Positions 42,456 through 52,844 are shown, numbered from the stretch's first letter. The stretch is 64,000 nucleotides of DNA from Brachybacterium epidermidis (GCF_015209585.1 NZ_JADEYR010000003.1:1-64000); one strand, 5' to 3'. Notes: generated by a model not told the origin, from the letters alone. Numbers and translations are program-made.

Positions 42456-43169
42456 TCACCACGTGGAGGGGCCCGCGTCGGGACGCAGCACGGTCAGTCG
42501 GGTGCGTCCGATCGTGACCAGGGAGCGGTCCTGGAGGGCCACAGGGGTGCGGATCCGCTCGCCGTCCACGAAGGTGCCGTTGGTCGAGCCGAGGTCGGTG
42601 GCGATCAGGGTGCCGTCCTCCTCGGTGCGCAGCTCGAGGTGGTGACGGGAGACCCCCGTGTCCTCGAGGATGATGTCGGCGTCGCCGCCCCGGCCGATCA
42701 CGGTGACGGAGCCGGTCAGCAGGTACTGCTGGCCGTCGATCTCGACCAGGGGATGACCGGCGGAGCCGGACTGGGCGGCATCGGTGGCGGGCGCGGCGTT
42801 GCCCCGCTCGGTGCGGGACTCGGTCTCGAAGCGGCCGGGGCGCACCTCGTCGTCGTTCTCCAGCGTCACGCTCACCCCGCCCACGAACATGTAGCGCTGC
42901 TTGTCGGCGTGCTCGATGATCACCCGCTCGAGCTCCTCCACCAGTGTGTCCTGCCAGGAGGCGAAGCGCTCGAAGTCCTCGGAGTGGAGGTAGACGCTGT
43001 ACACGTTCGGCGCCAGCGTGCGCGTGCGGTCGAGCACCTGGATCTGGTCGTCGCACTCGCGCTTGAGGCCCTGGGCCAGGTCCAGCGGCTTGAGCTGCCC
43101 CCGCCCCCGCGAGAACACGCTCGTCACGCCCCTGTCCAGGGTGCGCTCGATGCGATCCAAGATCCCCAC
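42456..43169 (-). CDS. fhaA: FHA-domain protein FhaA (DUF3662 + FHA)
   Basis: 237 residues from ATG 43169. N-terminal DUF3662 domain (GILDRIERTLDRGVTSVFS, then PNVYSVYLHSEDFERF, about residues 1-115), short acidic linker, then FHA (TVIGRGGDADIIL, VSRHHLEL, DLGSTNGTFVDGERI). Shorter than mycobacterial FhaA, which has a long Pro/Gln-rich middle. FhaA binds the phosphorylated pseudokinase MviN/CwlM system to restrain peptidoglycan precursor flipping in mycobacteria. First gene of the minus-strand operon running to pknB and probably pabA. Confidence 0.93.
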   Translation of the reverse strand: MGILDRIERTLDRGVTSVFSRGRGQLKPLDLAQGLKRECDDQIQVLDRTRTLAPNVYSVYLHSEDFERFASWQDTLVEELERVIIEHADKQRYMFVGGVSVTLENDDEVRPGRFETESRTERGNAAPATDAAQSGSAGHPLVEIDGQQYLLTGSVTVIGRGGDADIILEDTGVSRHHLELRTEEDGTLIATDLGSTNGTFVDGERIRTPVALQDRSLVTIGRTRLTVLRPDAGPSTW

Positions 43170-43315
43170 GGCGGTCCTTCGCTCTCGTGCCTCCCGCTGC
43201 CGCCGGTCGGCGGAGCTTGCTTCCTCGTGAACGGGTCGATCGTATCGCGACGCGGCCCTGGCGACGGGGTGCGCACGGTCGGGAGCAGCAAGGGGTTCGT
43301 GCAGGTCTCGTAAAG

Positions 43316-43358
43316 GAGGAGGGGCCCGGCAGCAGCGTCATCACTGCCCCGGGCCCCC
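43316..43358. terminator. GC-rich hairpin behind the fhaA promoter region / downstream of the L,D-transpeptidase boundary
   Basis: Arms 43316-43330 and 43342-43358 pair around GGGGCCCGG/CCGGGCCCC with an 11-base loop. It sits in the 223-base gap between two minus-strand genes, immediately after the L,D-transpeptidase-side boundary and upstream of nothing else on that strand until 43393. Read on the plus strand it could stop antisense transcription. Direction uncertain. Confidence 0.5.
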
Positions 43359-43392
43359 TCGCGGCACCAGGAGGATGCCGCCGGTGGTGCGA

Positions 43393-44166
43393 TCAGTAGA
43401 TGAGCACGCGCCTGTTCTTGATGAACCAGCCGCGGGTCCACAGCATGTCGCTGGCGGCGGTGGAGATCCGCGAGCAGCCGTGGGAGGCGGGGTAGGGAGG
43501 GATGCTGCCCGACCCATGGATGGCCCAGCCGCGGTCGTAATAGCCGGGACGGTACAGGTTCCCCAGCGGGCCCGTCTGCCAGCCCCGGCTGTACAGGCTG
43601 TACATCCGGAAGTCACCGGTGGGTGTGGTGGCCGTCTTCCACCGGCCCCCCGAGTAGTAGCGCTCCCCGCTGCCTGTGGACGTGTTCAGGACGTAGGAGA
43701 GCCTCCCCTCGGAGGTGGCGATGAGCAGCTGGGAGGACTTGCTGACCTCGAAGCCTGTCCCGCTGGTGATGCGGCGCCTGGGCTGCACCTTGCGCCGGAT
43801 CGCATCGTAGGTGCGCGGCCCCACCACGCCGTCGCGGGTCAGCCCCGCAGCCTTCTGGATCGCGTAGACCGCCTGCTGGGTGAGGTGGCCGAAGCTGCCG
43901 TCGACGGTGCCCAGCCAGTACTTCAGGTTGGTGAGGTCCCGTTGGAGCGCCGTCACGGCGCTGCCGCGGGATCCCTTGCGCAGCACGGGCGCGGCGCTCG
44001 CGGGCGAGGCCCCGGCGGCCAGCGCCGCCCCCAGGGTGAGCGCACCCGTCCCCACCAGCAGGCTGCGCCGCGATGGTGAGAGGAGCCCGGAGTCCCGCAC
44101 CTCCATGGGCGGTCCGTCCGCGGCGTCGAGCGGTGCCGGCGTGGCGTCGATGGTGAAGGCGTTCAT
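43393..44166 (-). CDS. L,D-transpeptidase (YkuD) with peptidoglycan-binding domain, Tat signal
   Basis: 257 residues from ATG 44166 (GGGGGAAG upstream). N-terminal Tat-type signal (SRRSLLVGTGALTLGAALAAG) ending near ASPASA. PG_binding_1 domain at about 65-125 (GSRGSAVTALQRDL, GSFGHLTQQAVYAIQKAAG), then a YkuD catalytic domain with HGSGSIPPYPASHGCSRIS, in which His and Cys form the active site. It makes 3-3 crosslinks or attaches proteins to peptidoglycan outside the membrane. No lipobox. It fits the wall-synthesis theme of the flanking operon. Confidence 0.9.
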   Translation of the reverse strand: MNAFTIDATPAPLDAADGPPMEVRDSGLLSPSRRSLLVGTGALTLGAALAAGASPASAAPVLRKGSRGSAVTALQRDLTNLKYWLGTVDGSFGHLTQQAVYAIQKAAGLTRDGVVGPRTYDAIRRKVQPRRRITSGTGFEVSKSSQLLIATSEGRLSYVLNTSTGSGERYYSGGRWKTATTPTGDFRMYSLYSRGWQTGPLGNLYRPGYYDRGWAIHGSGSIPPYPASHGCSRISTAASDMLWTRGWFIKNRRVLIY

Positions 44167-44268
44167 TCTTCCCCCTGTGAGTGATGTGCATCCCCTGGAG
44201 CGGCGAGGCCGCATGGACATCATGGACTACCCAAGGAACAGTAAACAAGAGATAAAGCCGATGAATCT

Positions 44269-45180
44269 GTGAGCGGTGCAGATCGCTCTCATCGACGCAG
44301 GTCAGCCGGGTGGGGAGGGGGAGCTTCGATCGCCGGGATCGCGGTATGGGATCCTGGGCGCGTGGCCACCGACGAGATCCCCACCGACGCCTTCGACTTC
44401 CCCGTCGCCTTAGGGGTGAGCGACCCTGACGGCACTGTCCACACCCAGGGCGACGAGCGTGCGGTCTTCCCTCTGGCCAGTGTGTCCAAGCCGATCGCGG
44501 CGCTGGGCGCACTGATGGCCGTGGACCGGGGCCTGGTGGACCTCGACGAGCCCGCCGGTCCTGAGGGCGCCACCGTGCGACACCTGCTGGCCCATACGGC
44601 CGGGTACGGCTTCGAGGGGGAGGACGTCCTGTCCAAGCCCGGAGCGCGTCGCATCTACTCCAACACCGGCTTCGAGGTGCTTGCCGCCCACGTCGAGCAG
44701 GCCACCGGGTACGACTACCCGGAATGGATCGAGCAGACGGTCGTCCAGGGCCTGGAGCTGACCGACCTGGACGTCGAGGGCAGTCCCGCGGCCGGCTACC
44801 GCGGCAGCATCCGCGACCTGCTGGCCGTGGGGCGCGAGCTGCTGGAGCCCACCCTGATCCCGGAGGCGCTGTGGCGCGAGGCCACCACCGTGCAGTTCCC
44901 GGGGCTCTCCGGCATCCTGCCCGGCTACGGCAGGCAGAAGAACAACGACTGGGGGCTCGGCTTCGAGATCCGCGGGGACAAGCAGCCGCACTGGACGGGG
45001 AAGGGATCCTCCCCGCAGACCTTCGGCCACTTCGGCCAGTCCGGCTCCTTCCTGTGGGTGGACCCGGCGCGTTCCCTGACCGCAGCCTTCCTGGGGGAGG
45101 AGCCGTTCGGTGCCGTCCACCAGGAGAACTGGCCCGCGCTCACCGACGCGGTCCTGGAGCGCTTCGGCCAGGGGACATGA
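44269..45180 (+). CDS. serine beta-lactamase-fold hydrolase (esterase/DD-peptidase type)
   Basis: Up to 303 residues; the first 31 look noncoding and GTG 44362 (272 residues) is a likely start. SxxK motif ASVSKPI, second motif YSNTGFEV (YSN), and a third region with HFGQSGSFLWVDP (HxG-type). No signal peptide, so a cytoplasmic esterase-like role is more likely than drug resistance. The next gene is a tandem paralogue. Functional assignment beyond the fold is not possible. Confidence 0.8.
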   Translation: MSGADRSHRRRSAGWGGGASIAGIAVWDPGRVATDEIPTDAFDFPVALGVSDPDGTVHTQGDERAVFPLASVSKPIAALGALMAVDRGLVDLDEPAGPEGATVRHLLAHTAGYGFEGEDVLSKPGARRIYSNTGFEVLAAHVEQATGYDYPEWIEQTVVQGLELTDLDVEGSPAAGYRGSIRDLLAVGRELLEPTLIPEALWREATTVQFPGLSGILPGYGRQKNNDWGLGFEIRGDKQPHWTGKGSSPQTFGHFGQSGSFLWVDPARSLTAAFLGEEPFGAVHQENWPALTDAVLERFGQGT

Positions 45181-45205
45181 TGCCGGCGCGGCCGAGGGTG
45201 CTCCG

Positions 45206-46018
45206 GTGAGCGCGCTGGACCTGCTGGACGAGTTCGGCTTCGAGGCCGCGGCAGTGGTGCTGGGCCCCGAGGGCGTCCGCGCCCAGCGCGGCGACCTTCG
45301 GCTGGTGCGGGCCTGGCGCTCCGTCACCAAGACGGTGACCGGACTGGCCTGCACGATCGCCCTGCAGGAGGGGCGGGTGCACCTCGACGACGAGGCCGGC
45401 CCCCCGGGCTCCACGCTGCGCCACCTGCTCACCCATGCCTCCGGCTGCACCTACGAATCGCCCACCGCCCTCCAGCCCCCGGGCCAGCGGCGCCACTACT
45501 CCAACTACGGGATCGACGAGGCGTCCCGCCACGTGGAGCGCGCCGTTCGCCGCGACTTCGGGGACTGGGTGGCGGAGCGGGTGGCCGGGCCGCTGGGGAT
45601 GGACCACCTGGAGTGGACCGGCTCGGCCTCGGTAGGTGCCATGGGAACGCTCGAGGACCTCTCGCTGTTCGCTGCCGAGATGCTGCGCCCCACCATGCTG
45701 GAGCCGGAGTGGCATCGGCAGATGACCACCCCTCAGCTTCCGGAGCTGGTGGGCATCATGCCCGGCTTCGGCAAGCAGACCCCCAATCCCTTCGGGCTGG
45801 GCGTCGAGGTGCGCGGAACCAAGAGCCCGCACTGGACCGGCGCTCACAACAGCGAGCAGACCTTCGGCCACTTCGGCATGCGCGGCAGTGCGTTCTGGGT
45901 GGACCCCGTGGCTGACCTGGCCCTGGTGGTGGGCACTTCCCACGACTTCTGCGATGCCCACCGCCGCGTGATGCCGCAGCTGTCGGACGCGGTGCTGGCC
46001 GAGCACGGACGCGCCTGA
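45206..46018 (+). CDS. serine beta-lactamase-fold hydrolase, tandem paralogue
   Basis: 270 residues from GTG 45206, 25 bases after the previous stop. SVTKTV (SxxK), YSNYGIDE (YSN) and HFGMRGSAFWVDP (third motif). Segments such as GIMPGFGKQ, GLGVEVRG, SPHWTG and EQTFGHFG match the preceding protein, so the pair arose by tandem duplication and then diverged. It lacks a signal peptide. The N-terminus is about 60 residues shorter than that of its neighbour's domain. Confidence 0.82.
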   Translation: MSALDLLDEFGFEAAAVVLGPEGVRAQRGDLRLVRAWRSVTKTVTGLACTIALQEGRVHLDDEAGPPGSTLRHLLTHASGCTYESPTALQPPGQRRHYSNYGIDEASRHVERAVRRDFGDWVAERVAGPLGMDHLEWTGSASVGAMGTLEDLSLFAAEMLRPTMLEPEWHRQMTTPQLPELVGIMPGFGKQTPNPFGLGVEVRGTKSPHWTGAHNSEQTFGHFGMRGSAFWVDPVADLALVVGTSHDFCDAHRRVMPQLSDAVLAEHGRA

Positions 46019-46064
46019 GCCGCCACCGCTGTCGCCGATGCCAGCGGGTGGGGTAAGCCGATCA

Positions 46065-46078
46065 CTGAAACGCTTTAG
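46065..46078. promoter_or_regulatory. candidate LacI-family operator before the alpha-mannosidase
   Basis: CTGAAACGCTTTAG is an imperfect palindrome around a central CG (10 of 14 positions symmetric), the form bound by LacI/CcpA-type repressors, and lies about 105 bases before the GH38 start. No LacI gene is in the window. Confidence 0.4.
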
Positions 46079-46182
46079 CATGGCCTGCACCCCGTGACGC
46101 GGGCCTCACCCCCTGGGTAGGCTCGATGGTCCGGAAGCCCACGACGACCCAGCGGTGCTGCGCCGCCCCGAGGAGCCCCTCC

Positions 46183-49100
46183 ATGTTCGACGACAGGGAA
46201 CTCACCGAGTCCCGGATCCGCCGCTTCGCCCAGGACAACCTGGCCGCGAAGATCTACCAGGAGCAGGCGGAGGTGCAGATCTCCGTCTACCGCGTCCCCG
46301 GGGAGCCGATCCCGCCGCGCGAGGCCATCGCCCAGCAGTACGAGCCGATCGAGCTGGGCGCCCGCCTGGGCCGCGCCTGGTCCACCACCTGGCTGCACGT
46401 CACCGGCACCGTCCCGGCCGAGTGGGCCGAGGACGGCACCTCCGCCTGCGAGCTGATCGTGGACCTCGACTTCACCGGCCAGCCCGGCTTCCAGGCCGAG
46501 GCGCTGGTGTTCACCCCCGACGGGGTGCCGGTCAAGGCGATCAACCCCTACAACCGCTACCTCCCGGTCCAGCCCGGCGAGCAGCTCGACTACTACCTCG
46601 AGTGCGCCGCCAACCCCATGGTCTCCGGCGGCTGGGCCTTCGCCCCCACGCCCCTGGGCGATCCCGAGACCATCCCGGATGAGGAGCTCTACCGGATCAA
46701 GGAGCTGCACCTGGCCCGCCGGGACGTGCAGATCTGGGAACTGGCCGAGGACTTCCGCGCCCTCGGCGGCCTGATGGTCTCCCTGCCGGAGAAGAGCCAG
46801 CGGCGCCACGAGATCCTGCGCGCCCTGGAGGCGGCCTGCGATGCGGCCGATCCGGACGACATGCCCGGCACCGCCCAGCTGGCCCGGGAAGTGCTGCGCC
46901 CGGCCCTGGACTCACCGGCCAGCAGTTCCGCGCTGACGGTGCTGGCCACCGGCCACGCCCACATCGACTCGGCGTGGCTGTGGCCCGTGCGCGAGACGGT
47001 GCGGAAGGTAGCGCGCACCTTCTCCAACGTGTGCACCCTGATCGAGAACGATCCGGACATCACCTTCTCCGCCTCCTCGGCCCAGCAGTACAAGTGGCTC
47101 AAGGACCGCTATCCCGAGCTGTTCGCCCGCATCCAGGAGCGCGTGGCCGAGGGTCGCTTCATGCCGGTGGGCGGCATGTGGGTGGAGTCGGACACCAACA
47201 TGCCCGGCTCCGAGGCGATGGCCCGTCAGTTCATCGCCGGCAAGCGCTTCTTCCTGGAGAACTTCGGGGTGGAGACCCGCGAGACATGGCTGCCGGACTC
47301 CTTCGGCTACTCCGCGGCCCTGCCCCAGATCACGGCCCTGGCCGGCCACGAGTTCTTTCTGACCCAGAAGGTCTCCTGGAACCAGATCAACACCTTCCCC
47401 CACCACACCTTCCGCTGGGAGGGGATCGACGGCACCAGTGTGTTCACCCACTTCCCGCCGGCCGACACCTACAACGGCATGCTCTCGGGGGAGGAGCTGG
47501 CCTACTTCGAGCGCAACTTCAAGGAGAAGGGCCGCTCCAGCATCGGCATCGACCTGTTCGGCTGGGGCGACGGCGGCGGCGGGCCCACCCGCGAGATGAT
47601 GGCCGCCGGTCGTCGGGCCGCTGACCTCGAGGGCTCCCCGAAGGTCGAGTTCGGCAGCTCGCAGGAGTTCTTCGAGCGGGCCCGTGACGAGTACCCCGAC
47701 GCCCCGGTGTGGAACGGCGAGCTGTACCTCGAGCTGCACCGCGGCACCTTCTCCGCCCAGCCCGGCACCAAGCAGGGCAACCGCCGCAGTGAGCACCTCC
47801 TGCACGAGGCGGAGTTCCTGGCCTCCCTGGCCGCGATCCGCACGGGCCACGAGTACCCCCATGACCAGCTCGAGGCCATGTGGGAGGACGCGCTGCTGAA
47901 CCAGTTCCACGACATCCTCCCGGGCTCCTCGATCGCCTGGGTGCACCGGGACGCCGAGCGCAGCCACGCCGCGCTCGCAGAGCGGGCCGGTGCGATCATC
48001 GAGGAGGCCCTGGCGGCACTGGGTGGCGCGACGGTCGATGCGTCGGCCCCCGAGGCCCTGGTGACCGCCGCCGATGAGGCCGACGACCCCGACCGCGCCG
48101 TCGACGGCCCGACCCGTGAGGGAGAGGGCGCCGGGCAGGTGCTGGTGAACACCGCACCCGTGGCCCGTCGCGGTGTGCCCGCCTACGGTGCAGGATCTGT
48201 GGAGACCGCGCAGGAGGCCGTGGTGGTGGTCCGCGAGGGCGACCGGATCACCGTGGAGAATGAGTCCCTGCGGGCCGTGCTGGACGCCTCCGGCTCCCTC
48301 GTCTCGCTGCAGGACCGGGCCACCGGGCGCGAGTCCATCGCCCCCGGCGCCCGCGGCGCCCTGCTCCAGCTGCACCGCGACACGCCCAACGCCTGGGATG
48401 CCTGGGACATCGACGAGTTCTACCGCCACGTGGTGCGGGACCTCGATGCACCCACCGACGTGCAGGTCCGTGAGGACGACGGCGGAGTGCGGGTGGCCTA
48501 CACCTACAGCACGGCGCTGGCCGAGGATGCCGGCAGCGCCGAGACCCGGGGCGTGACCGGTGCGGGCTCCACCATCGTGAAGACCTTCGTGCTGCGCCCC
48601 GGCGACACGGCCCTGGAGATCGTCAACGACCTGGACTGGAAGGAGCGCAAGAAGGCCCTCAAGCTCGCCTTCCCCCTGGACGTGCGCGCCGCCTCGATGA
48701 GCAGCGAGATCCAGTTCGGCCACGTGGACCGACCGGTCCCGGTGAACACCAGCTGGGACTTCGCCCGCTTCGAGACCTGCGCGCACCGCTGGGTGCACGT
48801 GGCCGAGGGGGACTACGGGGTGGCGATTGCCAACGACTCCACCTACGGGCACGATGTGCTGCGCACCGTCCGTGAGGACGACGGCGGCACCACCACCACC
48901 GCTCGCCTCACCCTGGTGCGGGCCCCCGAGTACCCCGATCCGGGAGCCGACCACGGCCGGTACACCATGCGGGTGTCGGTGCGCCCGGGCGCCGGGGTGC
49001 GCGAGGCCGTCGAGGAGGGCTACCGGATCAACCTGCCCGAGCGGTACGCTCCCGCCGCCGCGGCCCGGGCGATCGCCGCCCCGCTGGTCAGCGTGGATGC

Positions 49101-49392
49101 GCCCAATGTGCTGGTGGAAACGGTGAAGCTGGCCGAGGATCGCTCCGGTGACCTGGTGGTGCGCCTGTACGAGTCCGAGGGTGCGAGAGCGGTCGCCTCG
49201 GTGGTGCTCGATGAGGCGCTCGCCGGTGGCGAGGTCGCCGTGGTGGACCTGTTGGAGCGCCCCTTCGACGAGCACGCCCCGGCCTTCCGCTCCGCGTTCG
49301 AGCAGGGCGGCGACGCCGACCAGAAGGGCGCGGTCGGGCTGAACTTCCGTCCGTTCGAGATAAAGACGCTGCGCATCTCCCGCCAGGGCTGA
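46183..49392 (+). CDS. GH38 alpha-mannosidase
   Basis: 1069 residues from ATG 46183; the earlier ATG 46126 adds 19 unsupported residues. N-terminal beta domain, then the GH38 catalytic domain from about residue 260: GHAHIDSAWLWP (metal ligands His and Asp), MWVESDTNM, nucleophile Asp in WLPDSFGYSAALPQ, and LNQFHDILPGSSI (metal His). The middle and C-terminal beta domains follow to the end (RPFEIKTLRI). Cytoplasmic; removes terminal alpha-mannose, probably from imported oligosaccharides or the organism's own mannans. Full length for bacterial members. A LacI-like operator candidate lies upstream. Confidence 0.93.
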   Translation: MFDDRELTESRIRRFAQDNLAAKIYQEQAEVQISVYRVPGEPIPPREAIAQQYEPIELGARLGRAWSTTWLHVTGTVPAEWAEDGTSACELIVDLDFTGQPGFQAEALVFTPDGVPVKAINPYNRYLPVQPGEQLDYYLECAANPMVSGGWAFAPTPLGDPETIPDEELYRIKELHLARRDVQIWELAEDFRALGGLMVSLPEKSQRRHEILRALEAACDAADPDDMPGTAQLAREVLRPALDSPASSSALTVLATGHAHIDSAWLWPVRETVRKVARTFSNVCTLIENDPDITFSASSAQQYKWLKDRYPELFARIQERVAEGRFMPVGGMWVESDTNMPGSEAMARQFIAGKRFFLENFGVETRETWLPDSFGYSAALPQITALAGHEFFLTQKVSWNQINTFPHHTFRWEGIDGTSVFTHFPPADTYNGMLSGEELAYFERNFKEKGRSSIGIDLFGWGDGGGGPTREMMAAGRRAADLEGSPKVEFGSSQEFFERARDEYPDAPVWNGELYLELHRGTFSAQPGTKQGNRRSEHLLHEAEFLASLAAIRTGHEYPHDQLEAMWEDALLNQFHDILPGSSIAWVHRDAERSHAALAERAGAIIEEALAALGGATVDASAPEALVTAADEADDPDRAVDGPTREGEGAGQVLVNTAPVARRGVPAYGAGSVETAQEAVVVVREGDRITVENESLRAVLDASGSLVSLQDRATGRESIAPGARGALLQLHRDTPNAWDAWDIDEFYRHVVRDLDAPTDVQVREDDGGVRVAYTYSTALAEDAGSAETRGVTGAGSTIVKTFVLRPGDTALEIVNDLDWKERKKALKLAFPLDVRAASMSSEIQFGHVDRPVPVNTSWDFARFETCAHRWVHVAEGDYGVAIANDSTYGHDVLRTVREDDGGTTTTARLTLVRAPEYPDPGADHGRYTMRVSVRPGAGVREAVEEGYRINLPERYAPAAAARAIAAPLVSVDAPNVLVETVKLAEDRSGDLVVRLYESEGARAVASVVLDEALAGGEVAVVDLLERPFDEHAPAFRSAFEQGGDADQKGAVGLNFRPFEIKTLRISRQG

Positions 49393-49488
49393 TCCGTCCG
49401 CGCTGGGGCTTAGCAGTCCTGTTGGGGCTGTGCGGCCCTGCCCGGCTGGTCGCCTTCTCGCGCCGCACGCCCCGTCTACATTCCTGTG

Positions 49489-49559
49489 CAGGCGGGGCGT
49501 GACTGCTGTCCAGGCCCGCTCATCCTCATCGCATTCGTTCAGGCGGGGTGTGACTGCTG
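49489..49559. repeat. 20-bp direct repeat pair
   Basis: CAGGCGGGGYGTGACTGCTG at 49489-49508 and 49540-49559, 51 bases apart, in the spacer before the sulfolipid operon. No gene is supported in 49393-49940. Confidence 0.75.
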
Positions 49560-49649
49560 GTGGGACGTATGTGAGGCGTGAACGTCCTTACCGGTCCGTA
49601 GGCGCTGATTTCGTCCCGCAGTTTGCGAAGCAGGGCAAAGCCGGCAAGC

Positions 49650-49733
49650 CTGGTGCTGGTGCTGGTGCTGGTGCTGGTGCTGGTGCTGGTGCTGGTGCTG
49701 GTGCTGGTGCTGGTGCTGGTGCTGGTGCTGGTG
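49650..49733. repeat. microsatellite (CTGGTG)14
   Basis: Fourteen uninterrupted hexamers in the 548-base gap upstream of the sulfolipid operon. Frames through it give only (AG)n, (LV)n or (HQ)n strings and have no ribosome-binding site, so it is not read as a gene. The tract lies about 208 bases before the sqdB start. Confidence 0.95.
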
Positions 49734-49850
49734 CGGGCGTCGCATGGCCCGTGCGTGACTGGCGCTGCACCGCTGGCCACTGCTTGTTCTTCGGCTGTTC
49801 ACCTGCGCTTCGGTCCTCTTTGAGCCTGCTCCCACCTGGATGCACGGTGA

Positions 49851-51089
<1,239 letters not shown>

Positions 51090-51099
51090 CCACGAGTCC

Positions 51100-52227
51100 G
51101 TGAAGATCGCGATCGTCACGGAGACGTTCCTGCCGTCCGTCGACGGCGTGGTGACAAGGCTCCGCCACGCCGTCGAACGGTTCACCGACCTGGGCCACGA
51201 GGTGATGGTGGTGGCTCCTGACCTGGGGGTCACCGAGCACCACGGGGCCCGGGTGGTGGGCATCCGGCCGGTCACGCTGCCGTTCTACAAGCACCGGCGC
51301 TTCACCCTGCCCAGCCCCAATGTCGACGGCATCATCCGCGGCTTCCACCCTGACGTGGTCCATGCCGCCCAGCCGCTGCTGCTGGCCTCCTCCGGCGCCT
51401 ACGCCGCCAAGCGGCAGCGCATCCCCCTGGTGGCCAGCTACCACACGCACCTGCCGCGCTACCTGGACCTGTACCGGGCGTGGTCGTGGGGCAAGCGGCC
51501 CGTGTGGTGGCAGATCAAGCGCAACCACGCGCTGGCGGACGTCAACCTCGCGACCTCCGAGACCATGAAACAGGAGCTCACGGAGCAGGGCATCCACAAC
51601 CTGCACGTGGTGCGCCGCGGGGTGGACACCGGCACCTTCCACCCTCGCTTCGCCTCCCGACAGATGCGGGAGAGGCTCACCCAGGGGCATCCGGAGAAGA
51701 AGCTGCTGGTGTTCGTGGGCAGGCTCGCTGCGGAGAAGGAGATCCACAGGCTGCGGCCCTTGATGAACCGGCGCGACGACGTGGCCCTGGCGATCGTGGG
51801 CGACGGCCCGTTCCGCGGTGAGCTCGAGCAGATGTTCGCCGGCACCTCCACCGTGTTCCCCGGGTTCATGGAAGGCGAGGAACTGGCCAGTGCCTTCGCC
51901 AGTGCGGATGCCTTCGTGTTCCCCTCGGTCACCGAGACCCTGGGCCTGGTGATCCTGGAGGGCATGGCCTCCGGTCTGCCCGTGGTGGCAGCACGCTCGG
52001 GCCCCACGCTGGAGCAGGTCACCGACGGGGAGAACGGGCTGCTGTTCGACTCCGGCGACGAAGCCAGCCTGGACCATGCGATCCACCGCCTGGCCGATGC
52101 GGACCTCCGCACGCGCATCCGCACCGCCGCTCGGGCCGAGGCCGAGAAGTACTCCTGGGAGAACGCCTCGGACGACCTGCTGCGGTACTACGAGATGGCG
52201 ATCGGGATGCACGCGCCGCGGTACTGA
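51100..52227 (+). CDS. sqdX: GT4 glycosyltransferase, sulfoquinovosyl-diacylglycerol synthase-like (SqdX/SQD2)
   Basis: 375 residues from GTG 51100. GT-B fold with N-terminal TETFLPSVDGVVTRL, YHTHLPRYLDLY (acceptor-side), NLHVVRRGVDTGTFHPRF, PEKKLLVFVGRLAAEKE, AIVGDGPFRGELEQMF and the donor EX7E motif in SVTETLGLVILEGMASGLP. The pattern resembles SQD2 more than PimB/MshA-type enzymes and the gene follows sqdB. Expected: transfer of sulfoquinovose from UDP-sulfoquinovose to diacylglycerol at the membrane. GT4 specificity cannot be proven from sequence. A diverged C-terminal remnant of a second copy lies at 56487-56594. Confidence 0.82.
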   Translation: MKIAIVTETFLPSVDGVVTRLRHAVERFTDLGHEVMVVAPDLGVTEHHGARVVGIRPVTLPFYKHRRFTLPSPNVDGIIRGFHPDVVHAAQPLLLASSGAYAAKRQRIPLVASYHTHLPRYLDLYRAWSWGKRPVWWQIKRNHALADVNLATSETMKQELTEQGIHNLHVVRRGVDTGTFHPRFASRQMRERLTQGHPEKKLLVFVGRLAAEKEIHRLRPLMNRRDDVALAIVGDGPFRGELEQMFAGTSTVFPGFMEGEELASAFASADAFVFPSVTETLGLVILEGMASGLPVVAARSGPTLEQVTDGENGLLFDSGDEASLDHAIHRLADADLRTRIRTAARAEAEKYSWENASDDLLRYYEMAIGMHAPRY

Positions 52228-52228
52228 G

Positions 52229-52246
52229 CGGGCTCACGGGAGCCCG
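52229..52246 (+). terminator. short hairpin after the sulfolipid operon
   Basis: CGGGCT (52229-52234) pairs with AGCCCG (52241-52246), two bases after the sqdX stop, loop of six, no T-run. Also faces the convergent gene at 52276. Confidence 0.45.
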
Positions 52247-52275
52247 GCGGCAAGTGAAGACGGTACGGGTGACGC

Positions 52276-52725
52276 TCAATCGCGACGACGACGGAACAGG
52301 GAGCGGCGCTCACCGGCGCGCTTGCCGTGCAGGGCCGGGCTGGGCTCCGGATCGGTTCGGAGCTCCTCGGCCTTCTCGTCGGCATCATCCGCTCCCGGGG
52401 AGCCGTCGGTCGTGCCGGGGTCGACGGCTCCGTCGGAGTCGTCGTCGATGTCGTCGTCCTCGATCCACACGTCGGTCCAACCGATGTCGGACTCGTCCCG
52501 GGGCCGGTACTCGCCCCGCGCAGGCAGCTGATCGGCGACGTCCTCCAGCTCGATCTCCTGTGGGGCTCGCACCTCTTCGCCCTTGTGGGGGACGGGGCAG
52601 GTCCAGAAGTAGGGGCACCCCGGGCAGCCTGCCGTCTCGTCGTCGGGTGCGGCCTCGCGCTGCATCTGCACGCCGTCCATCTGCTGCAGCATTCGCAGGC
52701 GGGACTCGTAGGGGTTGATCTCCAT
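52276..52725 (-). CDS. hypothetical acidic protein with a Cys cluster
   Basis: 149 residues. Begins MEINPYESRLRMLQQMDG; a CPGCPYFWTCPVPH motif at about residues 34-47 could bind a metal. The middle is strongly acidic (DDDIDDDSD) and the C-terminus basic (GKRAGERRSLFRRRRD). No family recognised. It is convergent with sqdX and divergent from the lipoprotein gene at 52845. Composition and codon use support a real gene. Confidence 0.65.
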   Translation of the reverse strand: MEINPYESRLRMLQQMDGVQMQREAAPDDETAGCPGCPYFWTCPVPHKGEEVRAPQEIELEDVADQLPARGEYRPRDESDIGWTDVWIEDDDIDDDSDGAVDPGTTDGSPGADDADEKAEELRTDPEPSPALHGKRAGERRSLFRRRRD

Positions 52726-52844
52726 CGCCGCTCAGCGTACTCGCGCACGGCGGGGCGGAGCTGGACGCGGAGCGAGGGTTGGCGGGTGCGCGAGCGGCGC
52801 TACGCTGACCACTGCGACAACCGCGACGAAAGGGGATGGGGGAT

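Noticed and set aside
44269-46018. Beta-lactam resistance genes
   Set aside because: The fold is right, but neither protein has an export signal and their motifs fit the broad esterase/DD-peptidase family.
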